A stretch of 64,000 bases of DNA from Roseovarius litorisediminis (GCF_900172295.1 NZ_FWFL01000003.1:1-64000); one strand, 5' to 3'. Positions 33,824-43,662 are shown, counted from the stretch's first letter. The notes: generated from the sequence alone by a model not told the origin. A program made the numbers and translations.

Positions 33824-34240
33824 ATGTTTAGTCACATTATGGTGCCGGTTGACCTGTCGGTGAAAGACACATTGACCAAGGCGCTGGACGCGGCGGCGGA
33901 TATGGCCAGGCTGTACGATGCAAGGCTGACGCTGGTGAGTGTCTGCGGCGGGATACAGGCGAAAGTATCGCATTCGATCGAGACCTATAGCCGCCTGTTG
34001 GATATCTTTGCCGAAGAGCTTGGCCAGGGCAAGGGCATCGAGGTGAGCACGCTGACGATTTCAGTGCCTGACCCCAGTGTCGAGGTCGACGCAAAGCTGA
34101 GGCAGACAATTGACGAGATCGGGATCGATCTTGTGGTCATCGCGTCACATCAGCCGGGATGGGCGGAATATATCGTCGCCTCGCACGGCGGGCGGCTGGC
34201 GGTGCACGCGCCGATCTCGGTTTTCGTGGTGCGCGATTGA
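33824..34240 (+). CDS. Universal stress protein (UspA family)
   Basis: About 138 residues from ATG 33824, which has AGAGGAGG upstream. The fold runs MFSHIMVPVDLSVKDT to the C-terminal APISVFVVRD, with VVIASHQPGWAEYIVASHGG in the ATP-loop position. That loop lacks the exact GxxGx9GS nucleotide motif, so ATP binding is uncertain. It is a cytosolic stress-survival protein. Confidence 0.9.
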   Translation: MFSHIMVPVDLSVKDTLTKALDAAADMARLYDARLTLVSVCGGIQAKVSHSIETYSRLLDIFAEELGQGKGIEVSTLTISVPDPSVEVDAKLRQTIDEIGIDLVVIASHQPGWAEYIVASHGGRLAVHAPISVFVVRD

Positions 34241-34244
34241 AAGG

Positions 34245-34274
34245 CCTGCGCGCGGCGATGAGGCCGCGCGCAGG
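34245..34274. terminator. Hairpin between convergent uspA and cytochrome genes
   Basis: A 12-bp perfect GC stem, CCTGCGCGCGGC (34245-34256) and GCCGCGCGCAGG (34263-34274), with a 6-base loop, 5 bases after the uspA stop. Only a few T follow (TGTCATT), so it may serve both converging genes without being a classic intrinsic terminator. Confidence 0.55.
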
Positions 34275-34327
34275 TGTCATTATCAGGCCGGGCAGTCCCT
34301 GTTGCCCGTGCCCCCGCAGTGCGCAAG

Positions 34328-35515
34328 TCAGCGGGCCTGAAACGCGATGGGCCACATGAAATCAAGCGGTCTGTAGCCTTGCCCAAGATAGCGCACGACC
34401 CCGGCGCTGTCGGTCTTGTTATAGCCCGGATGCAGCGCGCCTGTCGGCACCGAGAAGGGGAAGAAGGCGGCGGTCTGCGGATTATAGGCCGCTGTTGCAT
34501 GGCAGCCATGGCAACTGGCCTCGAACGCTTTCCAGTACTGCGGTTGCGCGGTGTTGGGGCTGCCGGCGAAATCTTCCATATCGGTGTGGCCGAGGATAAC
34601 CGGTGTGGTGCCGTCCGCATTTTCGGTAAAGCGAATCTGGGTGCCATTGGGGGCATAGGATTCGAACCCGAAACCGGCCAGCCCCCCGGCCTTGAGGATC
34701 TCCGATATCTCGTCCTGGGGCAGAGGCGCCCGCTGGGTGATCAGCGTTTCGCGCACATGGGCCACGCCGGGGTTGTCGTTGAGCTCAAAAGTCGTCCAGA
34801 ACCAACTGGGCTCTTCGGTATAAAAGGCATCGCCGGGATCTTTGAGCGGCTTCATCTTGACCATGATATGCAGCCCGCGCCACCAGTATTCGCCACTGTC
34901 GAACCTGAAGGTCAGCGCGCCCTCGGGGGCCGGGCTGCCTTTGGTAACCTGTAACCATGAGGCCTTGAGTTCAACCGAGCCGACGGGCATGTCGACGTAA
35001 TCGTGTTTGGTGAAATAGGTGGCCACGTCAATCTTGGTCGTAAGGCCGTTATGGATCAGGTAATCATAGCTGATTTTGTTGCGGGTCACCTCTTCGTTGG
35101 CACCGTCGGGGTCAGCGGTGGCGATGCGACCGGCCTTGATATCCTTTTTCTCGACCGAGGGGTTGAGATCGTTGCGGACATCCTTGTCTAAGGCAAAGGG
35201 CCAGGCGGTGCCGAAGGTGTCGGGATCGGTGGGCCAAGCCATCCAGACCGGGGCTTTGCCCTTGCCGGACATGCCGCCCTTGTCGGGGTCGTCGACCAGC
35301 TGGCTGATCCGGGCAAAGAACATCCAGGCCAGTTTCTGACGTTCCTCAAGGTCGCCGTCAAAGGCCATGTCGGCACAGTCGGCGGCAAATTTTTCGTCCG
35401 ATTTGGCTAGCCAACCGTCATCGGTGCAGCCGGACGAGGCGCTTTGGGCCGTAACGGGAAGCGAAAGGGCGGCCAGACTGGCGAGGAGTGTCAATTGTTT
35501 TGAGGGCAGGGTCAT
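34328..35515 (-). CDS. Secreted single-haem c-type cytochrome-like protein, unknown family
   Basis: 395 residues with a Sec signal (LTLLASLAALSLPVTAQSAS). One CxxCH motif occurs at 335-339 (CHGCHATAAYNP). The rest is a large Trp/Asp-rich domain (GEYWWRGLHIMVKMKPL, EEPSWFWTTFEL) not known to me. Cys30 and Cys47 may form a disulphide. Haem near the C-terminus of a long periplasmic domain suggests a redox enzyme rather than a shuttle cytochrome. No partner gene is adjacent. Confidence 0.7.
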   Translation of the reverse strand: MTLPSKQLTLLASLAALSLPVTAQSASSGCTDDGWLAKSDEKFAADCADMAFDGDLEERQKLAWMFFARISQLVDDPDKGGMSGKGKAPVWMAWPTDPDTFGTAWPFALDKDVRNDLNPSVEKKDIKAGRIATADPDGANEEVTRNKISYDYLIHNGLTTKIDVATYFTKHDYVDMPVGSVELKASWLQVTKGSPAPEGALTFRFDSGEYWWRGLHIMVKMKPLKDPGDAFYTEEPSWFWTTFELNDNPGVAHVRETLITQRAPLPQDEISEILKAGGLAGFGFESYAPNGTQIRFTENADGTTPVILGHTDMEDFAGSPNTAQPQYWKAFEASCHGCHATAAYNPQTAAFFPFSVPTGALHPGYNKTDSAGVVRYLGQGYRPLDFMWPIAFQAR

Positions 35516-35885
35516 GATTGGCTCCAGCGGTAAAGGAATTGAAAAATCGTGGCGACGCGAACGAGTAAATTTTTATAATTGATCTCCCGTTGGTTGAGGG
35601 CATGGCATTGGCTCGCGCCAAAATCAATCACTGCGTGTATATTCCTGTTTGTTGGCGCAGTGTTGTCGTGCGGGCCGGTAGGGCAGAGTCAACCAGATGG
35701 TTGAATATCGCAAACCGTGGCTTTTGGCGGTTTCACGGCCTGCGGCAGAAACCCGCATAAGTTCAGCGGGAAATAAATTTACTATAAATCAATAATTTAA
35801 CCCTGTTCGACGGGAGGTTTAGGTGCGCTTGACTCAGGGCCTGACGCGGCTTAGCAAAGGCGCAACCGTTTGAGAGGGCAAAAGC
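35516..35885. other. Intergenic region upstream of the ATP synthase F0 operon
   Basis: 370 bases with no gene. AT-rich stretches occur at 35568-35582 and 35768-35802, the latter a possible UP-like element upstream of the proposed atp promoter. Confidence 0.5.
35829..35857 (+). promoter_or_regulatory. Candidate sigma-70 promoter for atpI-atpF
   Basis: TTGACT (35829-35834), a 17-base spacer, and TAGCAA (35852-35857), ending 28 bases upstream of the atpI GTG. The -35 is strong and the -10 weak. Confidence 0.45.
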
Positions 35886-36248
35886 GTGACCGAACCCGAT
35901 CCAGCCGAGCGCCTTGCGCAGCTTGAGGCGAGGATCAACAAGCTGAAAAGCAAGGACGCGCCCAAGGCCCATCAGAACGAACATTATTCTCAGGCACAAC
36001 ATGCCTGGCGGATGGTGATAGAGTTGGTTGCCGGTCTGTTGATCGGTTTTGGCATCGGATACGGGCTGGATAGCCTGTTCGGGACGCTCCCGATCTTTCT
36101 GGTGCTGTTTACTTTGCTGGGGATGGCTGCGGGTATCAAGACGATGATGCGCAGTGCAGCAGAACTCCAGCGGACAAATATGGCCGCAGAGGCCGGGGAC
36201 AAATCACCCGAAACGGGTGGAGACGAGAGGGCAAAGAATGGCGACTGA
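35886..36248 (+). CDS. atpI: ATP synthase protein I (AtpI)
   Basis: 120 residues: a charged N-terminal coil ([19 protein letters not shown]), then two membrane helices ([33 protein letters not shown]) and a polar tail. This is the AtpI/Ncl1-type assembly factor for the c-ring. GTG start at 35886. Its end overlaps atpB by 11 bases. Confidence 0.92.
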   Translation: MTEPDPAERLAQLEARINKLKSKDAPKAHQNEHYSQAQHAWRMVIELVAGLLIGFGIGYGLDSLFGTLPIFLVLFTLLGMAAGIKTMMRSAAELQRTNMAAEAGDKSPETGGDERAKNGD

Positions 36249-37023
36249 AGCGCATGGTGCCGAAGGCGGGGCGTTGGAACTGGTTTTCCACCCGATGGAT
36301 CAGTTTATCGTCAAACCGCTGTTTGGCGACGGACAAGTGGGCATGTTCACAATCACCAACGTGACCCTATGGATGGGCCTGACCATTCTGGCGATTGTCG
36401 GTCTGTTGGTGCTGGGCACCTCGGGGCGCGCAACGATCCCTTCGCGCATTCAGTCGATCGCAGAACTGGCCTATGGCTTTATCCGCAAGATGGTAGAAGA
36501 CGTCGCGGGCAAGGATGCGCTGCCGTATTTCCCCTATATCATGACGCTGTTTATCTTCATCGTTTTCGCCAACTTCCTGGGTCTGCTGCCGATGGCTTTC
36601 ACCACAACCAGCCACATCGCAGTTACTGCGGTCATGGCGATGATGGTGTTCCTGACCGTGACAATCCTGGGATTTGTCAAAAACGGCGCGGGTTTCCTGA
36701 GCCTGTTCTGGATCAGTGCGGCACCGTTGCCGCTACGGCCCATTCTGGCGTTGATTGAAATAATCTCGTATTTCGTGCGTCCGGTCAGCCACTCGATCCG
36801 GCTTGCGGGCAACATGATGGCGGGTCACGCGGTGATCAAGGTTTTCGCGGCTTTCGCGCCGATGATCCTGATTGGCTGGATCGGCGTTATTGTAACACCG
36901 TTGAGCATCATTGCCATAACAGCGATCTATGCGCTTGAGGTGCTGGTGGCCTTTATCCAGGCATATGTTTTCACGATCCTGACCTGTGTGTATCTCAAGG
37001 ATGCGCTGCATCCGCACCACTAA
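36238..37023 (+). CDS. atpB: ATP synthase F0 subunit a
   Basis: About 261 residues from ATG 36238. Five to six membrane helices; the essential Arg lies in [14 protein letters not shown], and the C-terminal helix ends in [18 protein letters not shown]. It forms the proton half-channels against the c-ring. It overlaps atpI; 78 bases separate it from atpE. Confidence 0.97.
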   Translation: MATEAHGAEGGALELVFHPMDQFIVKPLFGDGQVGMFTITNVTLWMGLTILAIVGLLVLGTSGRATIPSRIQSIAELAYGFIRKMVEDVAGKDALPYFPYIMTLFIFIVFANFLGLLPMAFTTTSHIAVTAVMAMMVFLTVTILGFVKNGAGFLSLFWISAAPLPLRPILALIEIISYFVRPVSHSIRLAGNMMAGHAVIKVFAAFAPMILIGWIGVIVTPLSIIAITAIYALEVLVAFIQAYVFTILTCVYLKDALHPHH

Positions 37024-37101
37024 GGTCATAGAGACAACGGCGGGTTCGCCCGCCTTACGAACAAACGAAACAACGCAAATTCCAATGTAAGGAGAATTCT
37101 A

Positions 37102-37338
37102 ATGGAAGGTGACGTCGTACAAATGGGTGCATACATCGGTGCTGGTCTGGCTTGTACAGGCATGGGCGGTGCTGCTGTAGGTGTGGGCCACGTTGTTGGT
37201 AACTTCCTGTCGGGCGCCCTGCGCAACCCGTCGGCTGCCGGCGGCCAAACCGCAACCATGTTCATCGGTATCGCGTTCTCGGAAGCGCTGGGGATCTTCT
37301 CGTTCCTCGTTGCCCTTCTGCTGATGTTTGCTGTCTAA
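37102..37338 (+). CDS. atpE: ATP synthase F0 subunit c
   Basis: 78 residues forming a two-helix hairpin with the Gly/Ala-rich first helix and the polar loop RNPSA. The proton-carrying carboxylate is Glu61 in [12 protein letters not shown] strong AAGGAG site precedes it, suiting its high copy number per complex. Confidence 0.98.
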   Translation: MEGDVVQMGAYIGAGLACTGMGGAAVGVGHVVGNFLSGALRNPSAAGGQTATMFIGIAFSEALGIFSFLVALLLMFAV

Positions 37339-37425
37339 ACCTGACGGAATCTGATCCTTACGAGGGGGTGAAGGGTTTAGGCCTTTCACCCTTTGCAGAC
37401 GGAAAGTTCCCCGAGGGAGGACGAC

Positions 37426-38001
37426 ATGGCAAGCGAAACGCACGAAGCCACGGAAATCGCCGCTGACGCGGCGCATGGTGCAGCCGATGCTGCCCATGGT
37501 GGTGCCGAAGCTGTCGGCATGCCGCAGCTGGACTTAACAACTTTTAGCAACCAGATATTTTGGTTGGCGGTCACGCTGGTCGTGATCTATTTTGTCCTGT
37601 CGCGCATCGCGCTGCCGCGCATCGCGGCGGTTCTGGCCGAGCGTCAGGGGACCATCACAAATGACCTTGCAGCGGCAGAAGACCTGAAAGCCAAAGCTGT
37701 CGAGGCCGAAGAAGCCTATAACAAGGCGCTGGCAGATGCCCGTGCGGAGGCGCAGAATATTATCGCTCAGGCCAAAGCCGACATGAAGGCGGATCTGGAT
37801 GATGCTATTGCCAAGGCCGACGCCGAAATTGGCGCCAAGGCGGCTGAAGGTGAAAAGAAAATCGCCGAAATTCGCGCGAACGCCATGGAAAGCGTCAAAG
37901 TTGTCGCCAAGGACACCGCAAAGGAAATCATTGCGGCGATGGGTGGCAAGGCGGATGCCAAAACAGTCACGGCGGCCATTACAGCCCGGATGAAGGGGTA
38001 A
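37426..38001 (+). CDS. atpG: ATP synthase F0 subunit b'
   Basis: About 191 residues from ATG 37426 (GGGAGG upstream). After an Ala/Glu/His-rich N-terminus there is one membrane helix ([15 protein letters not shown]) and a long alpha-helical stalk rich in Ala, Glu and Lys. With the next gene it forms a b/b' heterodimer stalk, as in photosynthetic and alphaproteobacterial enzymes. The gene is named atpG or atpF2 in different species. Confidence 0.93.
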   Translation: MASETHEATEIAADAAHGAADAAHGGAEAVGMPQLDLTTFSNQIFWLAVTLVVIYFVLSRIALPRIAAVLAERQGTITNDLAAAEDLKAKAVEAEEAYNKALADARAEAQNIIAQAKADMKADLDDAIAKADAEIGAKAAEGEKKIAEIRANAMESVKVVAKDTAKEIIAAMGGKADAKTVTAAITARMKG

Positions 38002-38006
38002 CAGAT

Positions 38007-38567
38007 ATGCGCGGAATACTTGCTACTCTGACGGCCCTGATCACAGCCAGCCCCGCGCTGGCGGCATCCGGCCCGTTCTTTTCACTGACCAACACGAACT
38101 TTGTCGTGTTGATCGCATTCCTGCTGTTTGTCGGCGTTCTGCTTTATCTCAAGGTGCCAACCCTTCTGGGTGGCAAACTGGATGAACGCGCCGAAGGCAT
38201 CAAGAGCGAGCTGGAAGAAGCCCGCGCCCTGCGCGAAGAGGCCCAGACTTTGCTGGCGAGTTACGAGCGCAAGCAGAAGGAAGTGCAGGAGCAGGCCGAC
38301 CGTATCGTCGCCCATGCCAACGACGAGGCTGTTTTGGCAGCCGAACAGGCCAAGGCAGACCTGAAGGTGTCAATTGCACGCCGGTTGCAGGCCGCTGAAG
38401 ATCAGATCGCTTCCGCCGAGGCGCGCGCCATCAAGGATGTGCGCGATCAGGCGGTATCCATCGCGATTGGCGCGGCCAAGGATGTGATTTCCAAGCAGAT
38501 GACAGCGACAGAAGGCAACAGTCTGATTGAGTCTGCCATTGCGGATGTGGATGCCAAACTGCACTGA
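38007..38567 (+). CDS. atpF: ATP synthase F0 subunit b
   Basis: 186 residues. One membrane helix (FVVLIAFLLFVGVLLYL) is followed by a coiled stalk (KSELEEARALREEAQTLLAS, KQKEVQEQADRIVAHAN). It starts 5 bases after b' and ends the operon ahead of a strong terminator. F1 genes (atpHAGDC) are not in the window. Confidence 0.95.
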   Translation: MRGILATLTALITASPALAASGPFFSLTNTNFVVLIAFLLFVGVLLYLKVPTLLGGKLDERAEGIKSELEEARALREEAQTLLASYERKQKEVQEQADRIVAHANDEAVLAAEQAKADLKVSIARRLQAAEDQIASAEARAIKDVRDQAVSIAIGAAKDVISKQMTATEGNSLIESAIADVDAKLH

Positions 38568-38612
38568 GAAACGTGGGTGTAACCCACCCTACCGAATAAA
38601 GCTGCGGAATAT

Positions 38613-38641
38613 AGCCTGGGCCGAAGTGCCCGGGCTTTTTT
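38613..38641 (+). terminator. Rho-independent terminator of the F0 operon
   Basis: Stem AGCCTGGGC / GCCCGGGCT (38613-38621 / 38628-38636) with one G-U pair and a 6-base loop, followed by TTTTTT to 38641. It is 46 bases after the atpF stop and just before the convergent LysR gene. Confidence 0.9.
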
Positions 38642-38645
38642 CTGT

Positions 38646-39623
38646 TCAACTTCCTCTGTCATCGTCAACTGTAATGGCATCAAGCCCTACATTGCCCATT
38701 TGCTGACCTATCTGCCGCAACAGGGCATCTCGGGCGATATCCGCAAATGCCAAGGGCAGGCCGCCCATTTCCTTGTCACGCGCGACAACGGTGATGCGGC
38801 GCGACAGACCGGCAACAGGCAGGGGGCGGATGTTCATGGGCATCTTTTCGACAAAACCATCAATCAGCAGGGTGGGGCTCAGCAGAGTGAACCCCATGCC
38901 GCGGGCCACGCAAGCGGTCACCATGCTGGATCGGTCGGCCTGTATGACCCGGGGGACCTGCAGTTTCAGCCGCCGCAGATGCTGTTCGATCTGACGACCT
39001 ACGCTTGTGGTATCTGCAAAGCGCACCAGCGGCAGGTTTTGCAGGATGTCCCCCAGGTTCTGCTGTGGTCCGTTATAGCTGGCAGGCAAAACCAGCAGGA
39101 ACGCCTCTTGCAGGACATCGTGCCGCTCTAACCCGTCCATGTCGTAGAACGGATTAGAGCTGATAACGACGTCGGCGCGTTTGGTACGCAGCAGTGTTTC
39201 ATGATCGCCGCTTTGCCCTGCGTGCAGGGTCATGTCCTGAACGTTGAACCTGTCCTTGGCAAGTTGAACCAGCGGCACTGACAGCGTTGTCGCAATCGAG
39301 GCCAGCATGCCGACGCGCAGCACGCTGATCGGGTGCGGGCCCTGATGGCGCAGGTCAGTCGCCAGATCTGCCACCGAATTCAGGATGCGTGCGGCATGGC
39401 GATACATCAGCGTCCCGGCTTGTGTTGGTTTGACCGGGCGGGTCGAGCGGTCGATCAGCCTGACATCATAGGTGCGCTCAAGATTGGCGATATGTTGCGA
39501 TGCAGCGGATTGGGTCAAACCCACCAGTCGTGCAGCAGCGGTCATCTGACCGGTTTCAACAATGGCGACAAAGACCTCCATCGCCTTGATCAGATTAGTG
39601 TCTGTAGAAATGCGGGTTGCCAT
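38646..39623 (-). CDS. LysR-type regulator of the methylated-amine cluster
   Basis: About 325 residues from ATG 39623 (ATRISTDTNLIKAMEVFVAI). HTH helix TAAARLVGLTQSAASQHIANLE. The effector domain starts near 97 (PISVLRVGMLASIATTLSVP). It is divergent from the MttB-family gene with two inverted repeats between them, so it probably controls that operon in response to a methylated amine or its product. Confidence 0.9.
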   Translation of the reverse strand: MATRISTDTNLIKAMEVFVAIVETGQMTAAARLVGLTQSAASQHIANLERTYDVRLIDRSTRPVKPTQAGTLMYRHAARILNSVADLATDLRHQGPHPISVLRVGMLASIATTLSVPLVQLAKDRFNVQDMTLHAGQSGDHETLLRTKRADVVISSNPFYDMDGLERHDVLQEAFLLVLPASYNGPQQNLGDILQNLPLVRFADTTSVGRQIEQHLRRLKLQVPRVIQADRSSMVTACVARGMGFTLLSPTLLIDGFVEKMPMNIRPLPVAGLSRRITVVARDKEMGGLPLAFADIARDALLRQIGQQMGNVGLDAITVDDDRGS

Positions 39624-39647
39624 TGGGGGCCCCATGAGAAATTTAAT

Positions 39648-39685
39648 AGTATTAGAAATACTTATGATGCGATCTATCAATTGAT
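39648..39685. promoter_or_regulatory. Candidate LysR operators between lysR and the MttB-family gene
   Basis: AGTATT-AGA-AATACT (39648-39662) contains a GTAT-N5-ATAC core like LysR boxes. ATCAATTGAT (39676-39685) is a perfect 10-bp palindrome. Both lie in the 110-base divergent intergenic region. Confidence 0.5.
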
Positions 39686-39733
39686 TGCAACGGTCCAAAG
39701 CGCGCAGAGTCGGCGCAAGGAGGGCCCGGGCAG

Positions 39734-41263
39734 GTGGTTGATGCAAGGATCAGAACTGGCAGGCGGCGGGGGGTAGCCCGTAAGAACGTGCAGCGGCGGG
39801 CGCCTTATATCCTGCGACAGATCGGGACACTTAATGCCCTGAGTGAAGAGGGGCTTTGCCTGATTGAGGAAAACGCGGATCGTATCCTCAATCAAACAGG
39901 AATGGAATTTCACGACGACCCCGAGATTTTGCGGATTTTCCACAATGCCGGGTGTGACGTGCAGGACACGAGAGTACGGTTCGAGCCGGGTTTTTGCCGC
40001 CAAACCATTCAGGCAACAGCGCCCGCAACGTTCATCCAGAACGCCCGAAATCCTGCCAACGCTGTGCAGATGGGCGGAGATGCGACGGTGCTATGCCCGT
40101 CATGGGGGCCGCCGTTTGTGCATGATCTGGACGGTGGGCGGCGTTACGCGACCTATACCGATTTTGAGCGGCTGGTGAAACTGCACCAGACCATCCCATG
40201 GCTGCACCATTCTGGCGGCGTGGTGTGTGAACCGGTGGACCTGCCCGCCAACAAGCGTCATCTGGATATGCTTTATGCCCACATCCGTTGGTCCGACCGG
40301 CCGTTTATGGGCGCCTTTATCGGGGCCGAGCGGGCCGGGCATGCACTGGACATGGCTAGGATTGTGTTTGGCAAGGATCATGTCGCGGACAACGCGGTTC
40401 TGTATTGTGTGTCTAACACCAACGCGCCGCTGGTGATGGATGCCCATATGTCCGGCGCACTGAAAACCTATGCGCGGGCCGGGCAGCCGGTGGCTTGTAC
40501 GCCCTGGGTTTTGACCGGTGCAATGAGCCCCTGCACCGTGGCCGGAACATTGGCGCAGGTTCTGGCCGAGGCGATGGCGAGCCTGGCGCTGGTGCAGTTG
40601 ATCAATCCCGGGGCACCCTGCCTGATGGGGTCGTTCGCCTCGACTATGTCGATGCAGACGGGCGCACCCACATTTGGTACGCCCGAGGCGGGGCAGATGG
40701 TGTTGGCCGCCGGGCAGTTAGCACGCCGATTAGGGGTGCCTTTGCACACAGTTGGCACGTTGTCGGCTTCGAAATTACCTGACGCCCAAAGCCAGCAGGA
40801 AGGAACCTGGGGCTTGATGATGGCGATGTTTGCCGGGGCAAATGTGATCAACCATGCCACCGGCTGGCTGGAGGGCGGTCTGGTCACGAGTTTTGAGAAA
40901 ACGATGATTGATGCCGATCTGTGCGGCAAGCTGGGGCGTTTCTTTGAAGGCATTGACCTGAGTGAGAATGCCCAGGCCATGGCCGCGATTGCAGCCACCG
41001 GCCCGGGCCAGCATTTTCTGGGCTCGGAGCATACACAGGATAATTTCATGTCTGCACTTTTCCGGGCCGAGACGCCCGACAACAACGCCTATGAACACTG
41101 GGAGGCTGCAGGGCGGCTGGACTCGGGTCAGAGGGCCAATGCGTTATGGAAGTCGCATTTGAGCGCCTATGAAGACCCTGGACTGGACCCTGCTATTGAT
41201 GAAGAACTTCGCGGCTACATCGCGCGACGAAAAGCCGAGAAACCGGACATGGATTATTTCTGA
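39734..41263 (+). CDS. MttB-family (non-pyrrolysine) methyltransferase
   Basis: 509 residues of the trimethylamine methyltransferase superfamily: ALSEEGLCLIEENADRILNQ at the N-terminus, GAAxP-like barrel segments, and EGTWGLMMAMFAGANVINHA near the C-terminus. No in-frame amber codon is present, so it is the non-Pyl type, whose characterised members demethylate quaternary amines such as glycine betaine, with methyl transfer to a corrinoid protein. GTG start, AAGGAGG upstream. No corrinoid protein gene is nearby. Its stop overlaps the next ATG (TGATG). Confidence 0.88.
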   Translation: MVDARIRTGRRRGVARKNVQRRAPYILRQIGTLNALSEEGLCLIEENADRILNQTGMEFHDDPEILRIFHNAGCDVQDTRVRFEPGFCRQTIQATAPATFIQNARNPANAVQMGGDATVLCPSWGPPFVHDLDGGRRYATYTDFERLVKLHQTIPWLHHSGGVVCEPVDLPANKRHLDMLYAHIRWSDRPFMGAFIGAERAGHALDMARIVFGKDHVADNAVLYCVSNTNAPLVMDAHMSGALKTYARAGQPVACTPWVLTGAMSPCTVAGTLAQVLAEAMASLALVQLINPGAPCLMGSFASTMSMQTGAPTFGTPEAGQMVLAAGQLARRLGVPLHTVGTLSASKLPDAQSQQEGTWGLMMAMFAGANVINHATGWLEGGLVTSFEKTMIDADLCGKLGRFFEGIDLSENAQAMAAIAATGPGQHFLGSEHTQDNFMSALFRAETPDNNAYEHWEAAGRLDSGQRANALWKSHLSAYEDPGLDPAIDEELRGYIARRKAEKPDMDYF

Positions 41264-43662
41264 TGGGACGCACCGTGATCATCGGCGGAGGGGCTGTCGG
41301 GCTGAGCGTTGCCTATCATCTGGCGGCACGCGGGACGAAAGATGTGCTGCTGCTGGAACGCAACCAGCTGACCAGCGGTACCAGTTGGCACGCGGCGGGA
41401 ATAGTCGGGCCACTGCGCGCCACACCCAACATGACCCGGCTGGCGATGTATGCGCTGGAAATGTTTCCCCGACTTGAGGCCGAGACCGGGATGAGCACAG
41501 GCTACAGGCGTACCGGTGGCTACTGGCTGGCTCGGGTGCCCGAGCGGATGGATGAATTGCACCGGATTGCGGCACTTGGGCGGCATTTTGGGTTGGATGC
41601 GCAGATCTTGCCCCCCGGTTCGGTCGCGGTGCCAGGGCTGAACCTGGACCTGTCTGCCCATGTGGGGGCTATGTCTGTGGCCGAGGATGCCAACGTGAAC
41701 CCCGTGGATCTGTGTATGGCCTATGCCCGCTCGGCCCGCCGCGGCGGGATCGAGATGCGCGAAGGGGTTGAGGTCTTGGATGTTCTGGCCCGGGGACGCC
41801 ATGTAACCGGGGTTCGTCTGGCAGATGGTGAGGTGATCGAGGCAGACAGCGTGGCGCTTTGTGCCGGGGCCTGGTCCAAGCCGTTGGCCGATGGTCTGGG
41901 TGTGGCGCTGCCATTGCAGGCGGTTGAGCATATGTACGTCGTGACCGCGCCAATTCCTGGCCTGCCCGATCCCTTTCCGGTGCTGCGCGATCTGGATACC
42001 GGCATTTATATAAAAGGCGACGCGGGCAAGCTGGTCATTGGCGGGTTTGAACCCCATGCCAAATGCTGGAATGCCTTTGGCCCCGAGGGCAGCCGCCCGT
42101 TTCTGGAATTGCCCGAAGACTGGGATCAGTTCACCCCGTTCATGGAGGCCGCACTGGCCCTGATGCCGGCACTGGAAAACGTTGGCATTCAACATTTCAT
42201 GAACGGGCCTGAGAGTTTCACCCATGACACGCGACCGTTGGTGGGGCAGGCGCCCGACGTGGACGGGCTTTATGTGGCGGCGGGGATGAACTCGGTCGGG
42301 ATCATGTCTTCGGCCGGTATCGGACGGGCGCTGGCCGATTGGATGGTGGATGGGGTGGCGCCAATGGATCTGTGGGAGGTGGATGTCGCGCGGGCTGATC
42401 CCGCGGCATCCGGCACGGCCCATATGGCTGCGCGGATGGACGAGGCGGTGGCGGATCTGTTTGCTTTGCATTGGCCGTTCAAACAACCCCGCGCCGGGCG
42501 TGGATTGCGATGCTCGGTCCTGCACCACAAGTGGGCAGCGCAGGGCGCTGTCTTTGGCCTGACCGCCGGATGGGAGCGCGGGTTGTGGTATGCCAGCTCC
42601 AGATCCGAACGTGATCTGCCCTATTCGATCGGGCCACAGCCATGGTGGCCGATTGCGGCCCGCGAGGCGGCGGTGATGGCTGATGGTACGGCGCTGCTGG
42701 ATCTGTCGCCTTTTGGCAAGTTCGATGTCAGTGGGCCGGACGCCCTGTCATTCCTTGAAATGCTTTGCTGTGCCGGCATGGATCGGGCGATTGGCCGGGC
42801 CACATATACGATGGTCCTGAATGAAACGGGCGGGATCGAGGCGGATGTAACCGTGACGCGGCTGGCGCCCACATGGTTCCGCATCACCTCGGGGGCGGCC
42901 ACACGCTGGCGCGACATGGCGCTTTTACGGCGGCGGGCAAAACCATGGAATGTGACCGTTGACGATGTCACCGAAGACGAAGCTGTGATCGGGGTCATGG
43001 GCGCTGGTTCGCGTGAACTTTTGGCACGTCTGTCGGACGCGAATTGGGCCGGGTTTGAATTTTCCACCTGCCGGGATGTTAGGGTGGCAGGGCAGGGGTG
43101 TCGGGCCACACGGATGAGTTTTGTCGGCGAGATGGGCTGGGAGCTTTCCATCCCTTCGGAGGGCGCCGGAGTGGTTTTCGACAGCCTGATTGAGACAGGC
43201 GCACGGCCTATGGGACACTACGCGCTTGAAGGTTGCCGGATTGAAAAAGGATTTCGGCACTGGGGCCATGACCTTGGCCCCGAGATCACACCGCTTGAGG
43301 CCGGGCTTGGCTTTGTGGTCGACTGGAACAAGGCGTTTACCGGAAAACCGGCGCTGGAGCGACAAAAGGCCAAGGGGCTGACGCAGCGGATCTGTCTTTT
43401 TGACGTCGCAGGCGGGCCTTTGATCCTGCATGATGAGCTGATCTATGAAAATGGCGGTGTGGTTGGCCTGACAACCTCGGGCGGGCGCGGGGCGCGAACC
43501 GGTTTGACACTGGCGCTTGGGCTGATTGAGGTGGTGGCCGGAGAAACATTGGCTGCGACGTGCAAAAGAAACTTCGAGATCGAAGTTGCGGGCCAAAGGT
43601 ACGCGGCCAAGGCGCTGATGGCGCCACCGTTTGATGCAAAAGGCGAAAGGATGCGCGCATGA
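41263..43662 (+). CDS. FAD-dependent demethylase with GcvT domain (dimethylglycine/sarcosine dehydrogenase-like), copy 1
   Basis: 799 residues. N-terminal DAO-type FAD domain (VIIGGGAVGLSVAYHLAARG) with TSWHAAG, whose His is the covalent FAD site in relatives. C-terminal GcvT (aminomethyltransferase, folate-binding) domain from about 430 (LSPFGKFDVSGPDALSFLE ... SFVGEMGWELSIPSEG, GYRxE-like end). It oxidises an N-methyl group to a methylene passed to tetrahydrofolate. Coupled to genes on both sides. It is about as long as copy 2 and clearly paralogous. Confidence 0.92.
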   Translation: MGRTVIIGGGAVGLSVAYHLAARGTKDVLLLERNQLTSGTSWHAAGIVGPLRATPNMTRLAMYALEMFPRLEAETGMSTGYRRTGGYWLARVPERMDELHRIAALGRHFGLDAQILPPGSVAVPGLNLDLSAHVGAMSVAEDANVNPVDLCMAYARSARRGGIEMREGVEVLDVLARGRHVTGVRLADGEVIEADSVALCAGAWSKPLADGLGVALPLQAVEHMYVVTAPIPGLPDPFPVLRDLDTGIYIKGDAGKLVIGGFEPHAKCWNAFGPEGSRPFLELPEDWDQFTPFMEAALALMPALENVGIQHFMNGPESFTHDTRPLVGQAPDVDGLYVAAGMNSVGIMSSAGIGRALADWMVDGVAPMDLWEVDVARADPAASGTAHMAARMDEAVADLFALHWPFKQPRAGRGLRCSVLHHKWAAQGAVFGLTAGWERGLWYASSRSERDLPYSIGPQPWWPIAAREAAVMADGTALLDLSPFGKFDVSGPDALSFLEMLCCAGMDRAIGRATYTMVLNETGGIEADVTVTRLAPTWFRITSGAATRWRDMALLRRRAKPWNVTVDDVTEDEAVIGVMGAGSRELLARLSDANWAGFEFSTCRDVRVAGQGCRATRMSFVGEMGWELSIPSEGAGVVFDSLIETGARPMGHYALEGCRIEKGFRHWGHDLGPEITPLEAGLGFVVDWNKAFTGKPALERQKAKGLTQRICLFDVAGGPLILHDELIYENGGVVGLTTSGGRGARTGLTLALGLIEVVAGETLAATCKRNFEIEVAGQRYAAKALMAPPFDAKGERMRA

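Noticed and set aside
39734..41263. Pyrrolysine-type MttB
   Set aside because: There is no in-frame TAG in the gene and no pyl genes in the window.
41254..42528. 424-codon minus-strand frame opposite the first demethylase gene
   Set aside because: Shadow of a well-supported FAD/GcvT gene; no recognisable domain.
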